Below are positions 46,215 to 54,120 of a stretch of DNA of 64,000 nucleotides, one piece after another. Source of the DNA: Burkholderia stabilis (lineage in GTDB: Bacteria > Pseudomonadota > Gammaproteobacteria > Burkholderiales > Burkholderiaceae). The notes beneath the pieces were generated by a model, which ran no database searches, was not told the DNA's origin, and saw only the letters and a program-made list of their open reading frames with translations. Position 1 is the first letter of the stretch. Every line of letters begins with the position of its first letter. The stretch covers positions 1,302,001-1,366,000 of the forward strand of contig NZ_CP016443.1 of assembly GCF_001742165.1 (NCBI RefSeq), in the 5' to 3' direction. A program made the translations under genes and the position numbers.

Positions 46215-48418
46215 TGCACGGCCCCCGGCGCGCGCACGTCGGCGCCCGCGCCGACCGAGCCGTCGTCCGGCGGGTTCTTCACCCAACCGACCGTGTGCAG
46301 CTGCACGTCCTCCTCGACCTCCTGATACGACAGCACCGCCAGTTCGGGCAGCACGGGCTGCAGGATCGTCTTCACGTAGCGGCGCGCGCCGAGCGCGACC
46401 ATCACCGCGAGCCGCGCCGCGCCCTGCGCGTTGGCGTGGCCGCCGGAGCCCGCCGCCTGCGCGGCCTGCACGATCGCGCGCACCTGCTCGCCGATGTCCT
46501 GCTTGACCGCGCTCGACAGCGCGAGGAAATTGCCCTGCTTCGTGCGCATCACCGCGCTCTCGATCCGCTCCTGCAGGTTCTGCTCGAACAGCACGACCCG
46601 CAGCTGGCGCGTCGTGCCCGCGTGGCGGTCGGTAATCATCCGGCGCAGGTCGACGCGCACCAGCTCGACGAGTGCGATCACGTCGTCGGGTTCGTTCGGC
46701 GCCCACGTGATCAGGCTCTCGAAGATCACGCGCAGGTTGCGGATCGGCACCTGCTCCGCCAGCAGCCGGCGCAGCACCTCGGTCACGCGCTGCAGCGGCA
46801 CGAGCCGCGTCAGCTCGCCCACGAGTTCCGGGTGATCGCGGCGCACGAGATGCACGAGTGCCTGTGTCTCCTGGATGCCGAGCAGCTCGTCCGCATGCTG
46901 GCGTACGATCTGCTCGACGTGCGCGGCGAGCGCACTTTCGCTCGACAGCCACTTGCCGTCCGGCGCGGCGCCGTCGGGCTTGATCCACAACGCGGTCGCG
47001 AACGGGCCGAACGCCTCGGCCGGCTGGCGCTCCGCGCGCTCGGGCAGCGGCGCGACGCCGTCCCACAGCAGCCAGCCCGGCTTCAGCGCGCCGTGCGCGG
47101 CGAGCACGTCCTGCAGGTAGATCCGGTACGTGCCGGCCGCCGCGCCTTCGTCGTCGTTCAGCGTGATGCGCGGGAACACCGTGCCGATGTCCGCGTCGAC
47201 GCGCGCCTTCGCGCTCGACAGCGCGGCCTGCAGTTGCGCGAGGTTCAGGCTCGTGCGCAGGTCGTCGGACAGCGACACCGCGATCAGCGACGTGACGCCC
47301 GCCGCGTGCGACACCTTCGCGGGCTGACCGTCGTCGGCCGCGCCGATGCGCCCGGCGATATGAATCAGGTTGAAGCTCGGCGCAGTCGTCTTGCGCTTGA
47401 GCTGCGACAACGCGAACGCGCCGAGCCCGAACGCGATCAGCGCGAACGACCATTTCGGGAACCCGGGTACGACGAGAAAACCGGCCAGCACGAGCGCCGC
47501 GATCAGCAGCGCGCGCGGATGCGCACCCAGTTGCTCGCCGAGCTGTTCGCCCAGTTGACGCTGCCGCGCATCGCGCGTCGCGACGCGCGTCGTCACGATG
47601 CCGGCCGCGATCGACACGAGCAGCGACGGGATCTGCGACGCCATCCCGTCGCCGACCGTCAGGATCGCGTAACGTTGCAGCGCCTCGCCGATATCCATCC
47701 CGTGCATCAGCGTGCCGACCGCGATGCCTGCGACGATGTTGATGAACGCGATCACGAGGCCCGCGATCGCATCGCCCTTCACGAACTTCATCGCGCCGTC
47801 CATCGCGCCGTGCATCTGCGATTCCTGCTCGAGCTTCTCGCGGCGCTCGCGCGCTTCGTCGGCGCTGATGATGCCCGCGCGCAGATCCGCGTCGATGCTC
47901 ATCTGCTTGCCCGGCATCGCGTCGAGCGAGAAGCGCGCGCCGACCTCGGCCACCCGCTCCGACCCTTTCGCGATCACGATGAACTGCACGACGGCGATCA
48001 CGAGGAACACCACGCCGCCCACCACGACGTTGTTGCCGACGACGAGCCGCCCGAACGCGTCGATCACGTGACCGGCGTTCGCGTGCAGCAAAATCAGCTT
48101 GCACGACGCGATGTTCAGCGCGAGCCGGAACAGCGTCGTGAACAGCAGCAGCGCGGGAAACGACGAAAAGCTGACCGCCGACGGCACGTAGGTCGACACC
48201 GTCAGCAGTACGACGCTCGCGGCGAGATTCAGCGAGATCATCCCGTCGAGCGCGGCTTGCGGCAGCGGCAGGATGAACAGCGCGACCACCGCGACGATGA
48301 ACGTGCCGAGGAACAGGTCCGCGCGCGGCGATGCGCCCCCGAGACGCCGGCCGGACACGCCGCGGCCGGCGGAAAACAACCGCTGCCAGTCGCGGGGGAG
48401 CGCCTTCGGTTCTGCCAT
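46211..48418 (-). CDS. sctV: T3SS major export gate protein SctV
   Basis: A 735-residue FlhA/LcrD homologue that couples proton flow to export and forms a nonameric ring. Eight membrane segments lie in the first 340 residues. The FHIPEP-type region shows LLLFTTLFRLALNIASCKLILLHANAGHVIDAFG, FSLDAMPGKQMSIDADLRAGIIS and GDGMASQIPSLLVSIAAGIVTTRV. The C-terminal cytosolic domain (about 370-735) docks chaperones and SctO. As the first gene of the minus-strand T3SS operon it lies about 115 bp downstream of the CGTAGCG motif. Confidence 0.97.
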   Translation of the reverse strand: MAEPKALPRDWQRLFSAGRGVSGRRLGGASPRADLFLGTFIVAVVALFILPLPQAALDGMISLNLAASVVLLTVSTYVPSAVSFSSFPALLLFTTLFRLALNIASCKLILLHANAGHVIDAFGRLVVGNNVVVGGVVFLVIAVVQFIVIAKGSERVAEVGARFSLDAMPGKQMSIDADLRAGIISADEARERREKLEQESQMHGAMDGAMKFVKGDAIAGLVIAFINIVAGIAVGTLMHGMDIGEALQRYAILTVGDGMASQIPSLLVSIAAGIVTTRVATRDARQRQLGEQLGEQLGAHPRALLIAALVLAGFLVVPGFPKWSFALIAFGLGAFALSQLKRKTTAPSFNLIHIAGRIGAADDGQPAKVSHAAGVTSLIAVSLSDDLRTSLNLAQLQAALSSAKARVDADIGTVFPRITLNDDEGAAAGTYRIYLQDVLAAHGALKPGWLLWDGVAPLPERAERQPAEAFGPFATALWIKPDGAAPDGKWLSSESALAAHVEQIVRQHADELLGIQETQALVHLVRRDHPELVGELTRLVPLQRVTEVLRRLLAEQVPIRNLRVIFESLITWAPNEPDDVIALVELVRVDLRRMITDRHAGTTRQLRVVLFEQNLQERIESAVMRTKQGNFLALSSAVKQDIGEQVRAIVQAAQAAGSGGHANAQGAARLAVMVALGARRYVKTILQPVLPELAVLSYQEVEEDVQLHTVGWVKNPPDDGSVGAGADVRAPGAVQ

Positions 48419-48532
48419 CGTGCCGTTGTCCTGTCGTTATCGCCGGCCGGCACGGGCAACCCTGCCCCGTGCCGCGCGGACCGTTGAATGGGACGAGTGT
48501 AGCGATGCGAAACGATGGATAAAGGGATGCGC

Positions 48533-48582
48533 CTCGTAGCGCGAAAGCGCGATTCCCGGCGGCGATCGGATCGGACTACGAA
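48533..48582. promoter_or_regulatory. CTCGTAGCG...GACTACGAA motif upstream of sctV
   Basis: CTCGTAGCG at 48533-48541 and GACTACGAA at 48574-48582 make an imperfect version of the inverted repeat seen before the giant gene, here 115-165 bp upstream of the sctV start. A further TGTAGCG half-site is at 48498-48504. Confidence 0.45.
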
Positions 48583-48657
48583 ACCCGGCGGCGCTTTCGG
48601 GCACGCGTCGCCGGAACCGCTTCCATCCCGTGCCGGTCGTCCGGCACGCGCGTCAGG

Positions 48658-49491
48658 TCAAGGCTGAAGGCGCCGCGCGGCAAGATAGGCGAGCTGCGCG
48701 CGGTTCTGTACGTTGAAGAGTTTTTCGAGCGAGCGGATGTGGTGCCCGACCTTGTGCAGCGACGTGCGCAGCGCGCTCGCGATCTCCTGGTCGGACAACC
48801 CGTGCACGAGACGCTCGAGCACCTGCTGCTGCTCGTCGCCGAGCGCGAAGCCGCGCATGCGCGCGATGCGCGCCTCGAGGAACGGCAGCGCGACACGATG
48901 CACGGCCAGGCTCACCGACAGCGCGCCGCCGATCACGCGATCGTCGATCCATTCGGTGCCGTGCGTCTCCGACGTGACGTTCACCGCGACGCGCAAGTCG
49001 AGGCGCGGCGCCGACAGGCTGAAGATCACGCCGCTGTTCATCGCGTGCGCGCGCAGATGGCCGGCGAGCGCGAGCACCTTGCGGTCGCCGCTGCCCTGCG
49101 CGGCCGCCTCGATCTCGTCGAGCCGCCACGCGACCGGGAAACCGCTCTGGCGAACCTGCGCGAACCGCGGGTCGTTTTCGTAGAGCATTCCTTCGATATA
49201 CGGCTGCATGAACGTCGCCGGCGCGAGTTCGCGCAGCAGGTGCGCGCACAGGATGCGCCGCCCGATCATTTCGTAGGCGCCGTAACCGAGCGTACTGAAA
49301 CCGATTTGCCGCAATCGCGCATGGCATTGCGCGAAATCGAATGGTGCAAGGTCGCTTTTACCGGGCGCAATTTGAATTCCGGTAAAAAAGTCACGCTCGA
49401 TTGCCTGATATTCATTCGAATAAGCGGCAGCCGCCGCTATATCGGCTTGTGAAAACCACTCGACGCGTGGTGCGCCGTCAGCATATGTCAT
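48658..49491 (-). CDS. Orphan LuxR-type regulator 1
   Basis: A 277-residue regulator. The N-terminal 190 residues resemble the autoinducer-binding domain in layout (LRQIGFSTLGYGAYE, then EWIDDRV and a helix before the linker), but the usual Trp/Tyr/Asp ligand residues are not clearly conserved. The C-terminal LuxR helix-turn-helix (about 210-265) has VLERLVHGLSDQEIASALRTSLHKVGHHIRSLEKLF followed by NVQNRAQLAYLAA. No luxI-type synthase is near. The ATG at 49491 is preferred to a GTG at 49536. It lies next to the T3SS operon on the same strand and is paralogous to the divergent regulator beside it. Confidence 0.85.
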   Translation of the reverse strand: MTYADGAPRVEWFSQADIAAAAAYSNEYQAIERDFFTGIQIAPGKSDLAPFDFAQCHARLRQIGFSTLGYGAYEMIGRRILCAHLLRELAPATFMQPYIEGMLYENDPRFAQVRQSGFPVAWRLDEIEAAAQGSGDRKVLALAGHLRAHAMNSGVIFSLSAPRLDLRVAVNVTSETHGTEWIDDRVIGGALSVSLAVHRVALPFLEARIARMRGFALGDEQQQVLERLVHGLSDQEIASALRTSLHKVGHHIRSLEKLFNVQNRAQLAYLAARRLQP

Positions 49492-49774
49492 GAGGAGCCC
49501 ACCCCTTTCCCAATATGTGAAACTGCGCCCCGTCACGATCTGGTCTTTTCTTTATGATTTTCTGGCCATCGTTATATGCACGCGAATATGATTCTTTCGC
49601 CGCAATTAGTATTACGGCATATTACGCGTACACAGGCATTTTTGTACAATGCCCCGCGTTTCGTCAGGGATGACGATCGGCGCATATCATAACGATGCTC
49701 GATCGCACCGCCGCGAATGCCGTACACGATACGGCCGCCGCCAGGCGATGCGCGTCGATTCCGAGGGATGGCTC
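49492..49774. promoter_or_regulatory. AT-rich divergent promoter region of the two LuxR-type genes
   Basis: About 280 bp, much richer in AT than the flanks. GCATATAACGATG reads toward the minus-strand gene (complement of 49567-49579) and GCATATCATAACGATG toward the plus-strand gene (49682-49697), each about 80 bp before its start codon. TATTACG occurs twice 11 bp apart near 49610-49627. These look like mirrored promoter or operator elements. Confidence 0.45.
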
Positions 49775-50680
49775 ATGTCCGATATTGCATTGCATGAAGA
49801 AGCGGTCGCCCCAATCTTTTCCCGTCCGCCGCGCGGGTTGAACACATGCGCGGACGCGCTGCGCGAGCGTGCCGTGCAGGTCGTCTGGTGCGACGACGCG
49901 AAGCGCGGCGACGTCGTGCAGGCGCACGCCCCGAAGCTCGGCGTCGCCGATACGCTCGCGCTCGCGCAGAGCACGGCCGAGCGCAACCGGATCGTCTCGA
50001 GCCTGCTGCACCTGACGGGCTTCTCGACGTTCGCCTACTTCGCGCTCGAATTCTCGCGCGAGCGCGTCGAGAGTCTCTACCTGCACGAAGCGTTCACGCC
50101 GGCCACCTATCGCGGCGACTACGTGCGGCACAACCATCACGACGTCGACCCGCGCACGCTCGGCGCGCGCGTGTGCAACATGCCGATCGTGTGGGACCTG
50201 CAGCAGTTGCGCCGCGAACATCGCGAGCGCGACGACGGCCCGTCCGTGACGCCGGCCGCGCTCGACGGCTTCCTGCAGACGATGCAGGACGACGGAATGT
50301 GCAGCGGCATCATGTATTCGATGGCCGTGCCCGGCACGCGGCTGCACGCGTTCATGAGCTTCACCGCGCCGCGCCGCACGCGCGAATGGATCACGCCGGC
50401 AACCATCGAGCAGGCGCTGTCGATCGGGTTGTCGGTGCACAAGTTCGCGTCGCCGCAACTGATCTCGACGTCGCGCGAGCGCGCGATAAACGGGCTCACG
50501 CCGTTCGAGCAGGAACTGCTGCTCGGCATCGCCGAGGGCGCATCCGACAAGGAGATCGGCCGGCGCCTCGACACCAGCGCACACAACGTCGACTATCACC
50601 TGCGCAAGCTGCGCAAGCGCTTCGGCGTCGCGAACCGGATCCAGCTCACGTACCTGACGTCGAAACTCGAGCTGATCTGA
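49775..50680 (+). CDS. Orphan LuxR-type regulator 2
   Basis: A 301-residue paralogue of the divergent regulator. The ATG at 49775 follows GAGGGAT. The sensor half contains LTGFSTFAYFALEFSRERVESLYLHEAFTPATYRGDY, lined up with the matching region of regulator 1 (GFSTLGYGAYEM ... PATFMQPYIEGM). The C-terminal HTH reads LTPFEQELLLGIAEGASDKEIGRRLDTSAHNVDYHLRKLRKRFGVANRIQLTYLTSKL. Both proteins lack a cognate synthase, so they are LuxR solos or have lost acyl-homoserine-lactone sensing. T3SS control is inferred from position. Confidence 0.85.
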   Translation: MSDIALHEEAVAPIFSRPPRGLNTCADALRERAVQVVWCDDAKRGDVVQAHAPKLGVADTLALAQSTAERNRIVSSLLHLTGFSTFAYFALEFSRERVESLYLHEAFTPATYRGDYVRHNHHDVDPRTLGARVCNMPIVWDLQQLRREHRERDDGPSVTPAALDGFLQTMQDDGMCSGIMYSMAVPGTRLHAFMSFTAPRRTREWITPATIEQALSIGLSVHKFASPQLISTSRERAINGLTPFEQELLLGIAEGASDKEIGRRLDTSAHNVDYHLRKLRKRFGVANRIQLTYLTSKLELI

Positions 50681-50700
50681 CGGCAGCCGCGCGCGTAAAC

Positions 50701-50731
50701 GCACATGCCGGCCTCGCGGGCCGGCATGTGC
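50701..50731. terminator. Bidirectional hairpin between LuxR 2 and the Nramp gene
   Basis: Perfect 13-bp arms GCACATGCCGGCC (50701-50713) and GGCCGGCATGTGC (50719-50731) with a 5-base loop, in the short gap between two convergent genes. No long T-run on either side. Confidence 0.65.
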
Positions 50732-50783
50732 GGGTTGCGGCGCGGTGCCGGGTCCGGCGCCGCTTCCTTCGAGACGATTCGCG

Positions 50784-52430
50784 TTACTTCAGCAGCGTCA
50801 TCTGCACGACCTTCACGATCACGAGACCGACCGCGATCACCAGATAGCCGCGCAGCACGGCCATCCACACGCGCGTGGATACCGTCATGTTCTGCGGCTC
50901 GAGCGTGTCGAGCGGCGGCATGCGCCACGTGTCGCGCAGCGAGCGGTCGACACCCGGCTCGACGACGCGCTTGTTGCGGCGAATCAGCACCGTCGCGAGA
51001 TACCCGGCGATCGCGAGCACGGTGCCGCCCACCAGCACATCGACGATCGCTTCGCCGCTGATATCCGGATACATCACCGACGCGGTCAGGATGATCGACA
51101 GCAGCACCAGCACCCAGATCACCGCGCCCGTGAACACGTTGAGCTTCGTCGAGTTGACCCACGGCCCGAGCACCTGGCGGTCGTTGCACAGCACCAGCAG
51201 GAACACCGTCGCGCTCGGCAGCAGCACGCCCGCGAGCGTCTGCACGGCTTCGGTCAGCAGGCCGAGCGGGCTGCCCGGGATCAGCACGAGCGTGGCCGCG
51301 GCCGCGACGATGCCGAAGTAGACGAGATAGAAGCCCTTCGCATCGGTCACGCCACGGTGCAGCGAATGACGGATCTTAAACACGTCGCCGATCGCGTACG
51401 CGGTCGACAGCGACACGGCCGCCGCACCGATGATGCACGCGTCGAGCAGCGCGACCGCGAACAGCGTCGCGCTCGTGCGGCCCGCATACTTCTCGAGGCC
51501 CGCGATGATGCCGCCCGCGTCGGTGAAGTTGCCGGCCTCCGGATGCCCGTTGAACAGCGCGGCGCTGAAGCCGATCATCGCGACCGCACCGACCAGCACG
51601 AACGCGATGCCGATCCACAGGTCGGCCTTCTCGTACTTCATGAAGCGCGGCGTGATGCGCTTGTCGATCACGTAGCTCTGCTGGAAGAACAACTGCCAGG
51701 GCGCCACCGTCGTGCCGACGATACCGATCACGAGCAGCATCACGTCCGACAGCTTCGCGTGCGCGGGCCAGTTCGGCACGAAGAAATCGCGCGTCATCTG
51801 CGCGACGGGCGGGTGAATCGACACGAGCACCGGCACGAGCAGCAGGCTCAGCACGCACAGCCCGATCGCGAACCGCTCGAAGCGCCTGAAATCGCCGGTA
51901 CTCACCGCGGCCATCGTCAGCGCGGCAGCCACGCATACGCCGGCCACCTTCGGCAGCCCGAAGAAATCGAGCACGAACGTGATGCCGATGAACTCGGTCA
52001 CGATGGTCAGCGCATTGAGCAGGAACAGGTCGATCACGCTGAACGCGCCCCAGAACTTGCCGAAGCGCTCGAAGATCAGGCGCGCATGGCCGACGCCCGT
52101 CACCGCGCCGAGGCGCAGCACCATTTCCTGGTTCACGTACAGCACGGGTACGAGCAGCAGCAGCGTCCACAGCAGCGTCGTGCCGTAGTTCTGGCCGGCC
52201 TGCGTATAGGTGCCGAATGCGCCGGCGTCGTTGTCGCCGACCATCACGATCAGGCCCGGGCCGATGATCGCGAGCAGCGTGCGCAGGCGTGCCCACCACG
52301 TGCCGCGCGCGGCGGTGTCGTGATGCGCGATCGTACCGAGCGCGCCGCGAATGTCGCCCACATGGGCTTCGTCGAGCACGGCGCTGCGTTCGGCGGCGAT
52401 CGGTGGAGAGACGTTGGATGGCGTGGACAT
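50784..52430 (-). CDS. Divergent Nramp-family transporter lacking the canonical metal site
   Basis: A 548-residue membrane protein with 11 or 12 hydrophobic segments in Nramp order and a soluble N-terminal stretch of about 45 residues. In Nramp/MntH the metal is held by TM1 DPGN and TM6 Met-Pro-His. Here the TM1 match is GDNDAGAF (D68-A-G-A71, so Asn is replaced by Ala) and the TM6 match is VAPWQ (243-247 region, Met to Ala and His to Trp). Loss of the Met sulphur and Asn is reported for Nramp-related magnesium transporters, so Mg2+ is a likelier cargo than Mn2+/Fe2+ (inference). Upstream on the same strand are two small ORFs. The ribosome site is weak. Confidence 0.82.
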   Translation of the reverse strand: MSTPSNVSPPIAAERSAVLDEAHVGDIRGALGTIAHHDTAARGTWWARLRTLLAIIGPGLIVMVGDNDAGAFGTYTQAGQNYGTTLLWTLLLLVPVLYVNQEMVLRLGAVTGVGHARLIFERFGKFWGAFSVIDLFLLNALTIVTEFIGITFVLDFFGLPKVAGVCVAAALTMAAVSTGDFRRFERFAIGLCVLSLLLVPVLVSIHPPVAQMTRDFFVPNWPAHAKLSDVMLLVIGIVGTTVAPWQLFFQQSYVIDKRITPRFMKYEKADLWIGIAFVLVGAVAMIGFSAALFNGHPEAGNFTDAGGIIAGLEKYAGRTSATLFAVALLDACIIGAAAVSLSTAYAIGDVFKIRHSLHRGVTDAKGFYLVYFGIVAAAATLVLIPGSPLGLLTEAVQTLAGVLLPSATVFLLVLCNDRQVLGPWVNSTKLNVFTGAVIWVLVLLSIILTASVMYPDISGEAIVDVLVGGTVLAIAGYLATVLIRRNKRVVEPGVDRSLRDTWRMPPLDTLEPQNMTVSTRVWMAVLRGYLVIAVGLVIVKVVQMTLLK

Positions 52431-52548
52431 GATGTATTCCGTACGGCTAAGGGTTATGCGATGAGCGTGTGACCTTGGAATGCGCGCGGGCGGCCGCTCG
52501 ATGGCGGCCGCGCGTGCGCATGCCGAGGCGCGCGCGGCGCTTCGTGCT

Positions 52549-52686
52549 TCAGTGGATCAACGATTTCAGCTGGTTCAACAGGCGGGAGAACACCCGCGGA
52601 CGGGCGTCGAGCGTCAGCATCGTGTCGTAGTGGTGACGCGATTCCGTGACGTGCGGAAGATTCGACAGCAGAAGGCCGAAGTTCAT
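52549..52686 (-). CDS. Unannotated 45-residue small protein before the Nramp gene
   Basis: An ATG at 52686 follows ACGGAG at a proper distance and opens 45 codons with strong G/C third positions, ending at 52549, 118 bp before the transporter. The peptide begins MNFGLLLSNLPHV and ends RLLNQLKSLIH, amphipathic at both ends with a His-His pair in the middle. It has no cysteine and no clear membrane helix. Same strand and short distance suggest co-transcription with the transporter. Small proteins that tune metal transport are known (for example MntS), but homology is not claimed. Confidence 0.6.
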   Translation of the reverse strand: MNFGLLLSNLPHVTESRHHYDTMLTLDARPRVFSRLLNQLKSLIH

Positions 52687-52769
52687 GGTCTGGCTCCGTG
52701 CGGCGACGGCAGATGTGCCGGCCGCGTCGTGGGCGCGGGGCCAGTCCGGGGCCTGAACGACGTGTCAGG

Positions 52770-52856
52770 CTAGTCGGCCGGATTGTCCCTGCGACCCGGG
52801 TTCAAAAGGGTCTGTCTGTGCATCGGGCATAAGGGACAACTGTCACTGTCGTTCAT
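52770..52856 (-). CDS. Possible 28-residue Cys-containing leader peptide
   Basis: AGGAG lies 7 bases before an ATG at 52856, which opens 28 codons ending with TAG at 52770. The product starts MNDSDSCPLCPMH, with a CPLC motif and a His that could bind metal. It precedes the 45-residue ORF and the Nramp gene on the same strand. It could act as a metal-responsive leader peptide; chance occurrence cannot be excluded for so short a frame. Confidence 0.42.
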   Translation of the reverse strand: MNDSDSCPLCPMHRQTLLNPGRRDNPAD

Positions 52857-53495
52857 GGCGGCTCCTGTGCGGTGTTCCGGGGAACACGGTTGTCCGCCGT
52901 CCGGCTTGCGGGCCGACGTTCGTGCGCGGGAAAGACGCATGTGCGAACGCGGCCGCAAACCAGGCGGCGGAATAACCGGGCGGCGCATGCGAAAACGCAT
53001 CACGCTAACCGGCGCGAATCAGGGTGCACGTAGGGGGTTACTGCGGAATACTGCTGCGCGCACCGTTTGCCTGGGTGACAAACGGCGGCTTCTAAGAGGC
53101 GCGGACGTCGGTCGCTCAGGCGGAAATTTCGTTCGAAGATCGACTACTGCAGGCGTCCAAGGCGGCGGCCCCAAGAGTGAAGATGCCGGATTCTATGGAC
53201 CGCCCGAAACGGAAGTCAACCCCTCGAAACCCGATCCGCGGAAAATTTTTCCCGCCCCCGGCGCACTGAAAGATTCGCACCAGGATTGGCAAGGCGAAAC
53301 CTTTCAACGTGCCGGATCACACGAGGCAGCGATGCGCGCGAACAACAGTCGCCGCTCTGCCGCGCCCGGCATCGCGCAGCGGCGATACGCACGCCGGGCG
53401 CCGCCGCGATGCACGCAACATCGACGCTTTTTTTACTTGCACCGCAGCAAAAGTCGCGACTACAATCCGCCCCAATTCATCAAGGGAGTCCCTCC
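52857..53495. other. Intergenic region, no gene recognised
   Basis: About 640 bp between the divergent leader ORFs, with mixed composition. A 7-bp hairpin CCGTTTG/CAAACGG lies at about 53070-53092. GACTACAATCC near 53457-53467 resembles a -10 region for the plus-strand leader. I found no match to the Mn2+ (yybP-ykoY) or Mg2+ (M-box) riboswitch cores by eye, but a covariance search would be needed to exclude them. Confidence 0.4.
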
Positions 53496-53558
53496 GTGGA
53501 CACATGCTCTAGTTGCAGTTCGATGCCGGTTCAAGCCGGCCAAGCCATCGCGAGATAG
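53496..53558 (+). CDS. Possible 20-residue CxxC leader peptide
   Basis: GTG at 53496 follows AAGGGAG and opens 20 codons, ending TAG at 53558. The peptide has Cys at 4 and 7 (TCSSC). It lies 35 bases after a TACAAT-like element and about 190 bp before the small membrane protein gene. The GTG start and short length make it uncertain. Confidence 0.33.
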   Translation: MDTCSSCSSMPVQAGQAIAR

Positions 53559-53745
53559 CAGCCAGACGCATGTCTTTCGCCGCTAGCTCGCACTCGTCGG
53601 GTTAGCGCGCTTCCTCCCGGGCCGGCCATCGCCGGTTCGTCCGTCGCACGCTCCGTTACGTTCCACCCTCCGATCGCAGGCCGCGTCACGCGTCCGCGCT
53701 CGATCACGTCGTCCGGCCTGCGCCGGACCTGACGGAGGCAGCGTC

Positions 53746-54012
53746 ATGTTCTTTCAATCGTTCGCGGTCAGACTCAAGCGCATCGTGCACGTCGCATGCG
53801 ACCGCTCGTTCGTTTCCGGCCTCTCGCCGCTCGCCCATGCGTTCAGCAACTGGCGCGGCACGGCGCTCGCCCATGCGCCGGTGCCCCGCCCGCTCGACTG
53901 CATGCTCGCCGCCGCGATGGCGGCCGCCATCGCGCTCGCCGCGCTGCTGTGCGCGGCTGCATCCCGCCTCGGCTTCGCTCAGGTGTGGCGCATCGGCGGC
54001 TGGCTGCCGTAA
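53746..54012 (+). CDS. Small single-pass membrane protein (88 aa)
   Basis: GACGGAGG precedes the ATG. Codon third positions are nearly all G/C, so the frame is very likely coding. The first 55 residues are soluble and basic, followed by one strong hydrophobic helix (about 52-74, LAAAMAAAIALAALLCAAA) and a short tail with two Trp. No family is recognised. It is not clearly linked to the porin gene 109 bp downstream, but they are on the same strand. Confidence 0.65.
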   Translation: MFFQSFAVRLKRIVHVACDRSFVSGLSPLAHAFSNWRGTALAHAPVPRPLDCMLAAAMAAAIALAALLCAAASRLGFAQVWRIGGWLP

Positions 54013-54120
54013 GCCCTTCGTCGCGCGGCGGCGACACGCGCCGCGCGACCGCCTCGCAATACCCCCGCATCACGTTCCTGTTTAATCAGCCTAACTAATC
54101 AAACTGCCAACGGAACCCGC

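Noticed and set aside
18236..50680. The T3SS region as a recent horizontally acquired island
   Set aside because: Codon bias and GC match the rest of the window, and no tRNA, integrase, insertion sequence or direct-repeat ends were seen.
52857..53495. A manganese or magnesium riboswitch before the Nramp gene
   Set aside because: I could not recognise the conserved cores of yybP-ykoY or M-box elements on either strand; a covariance-model search would be decisive.
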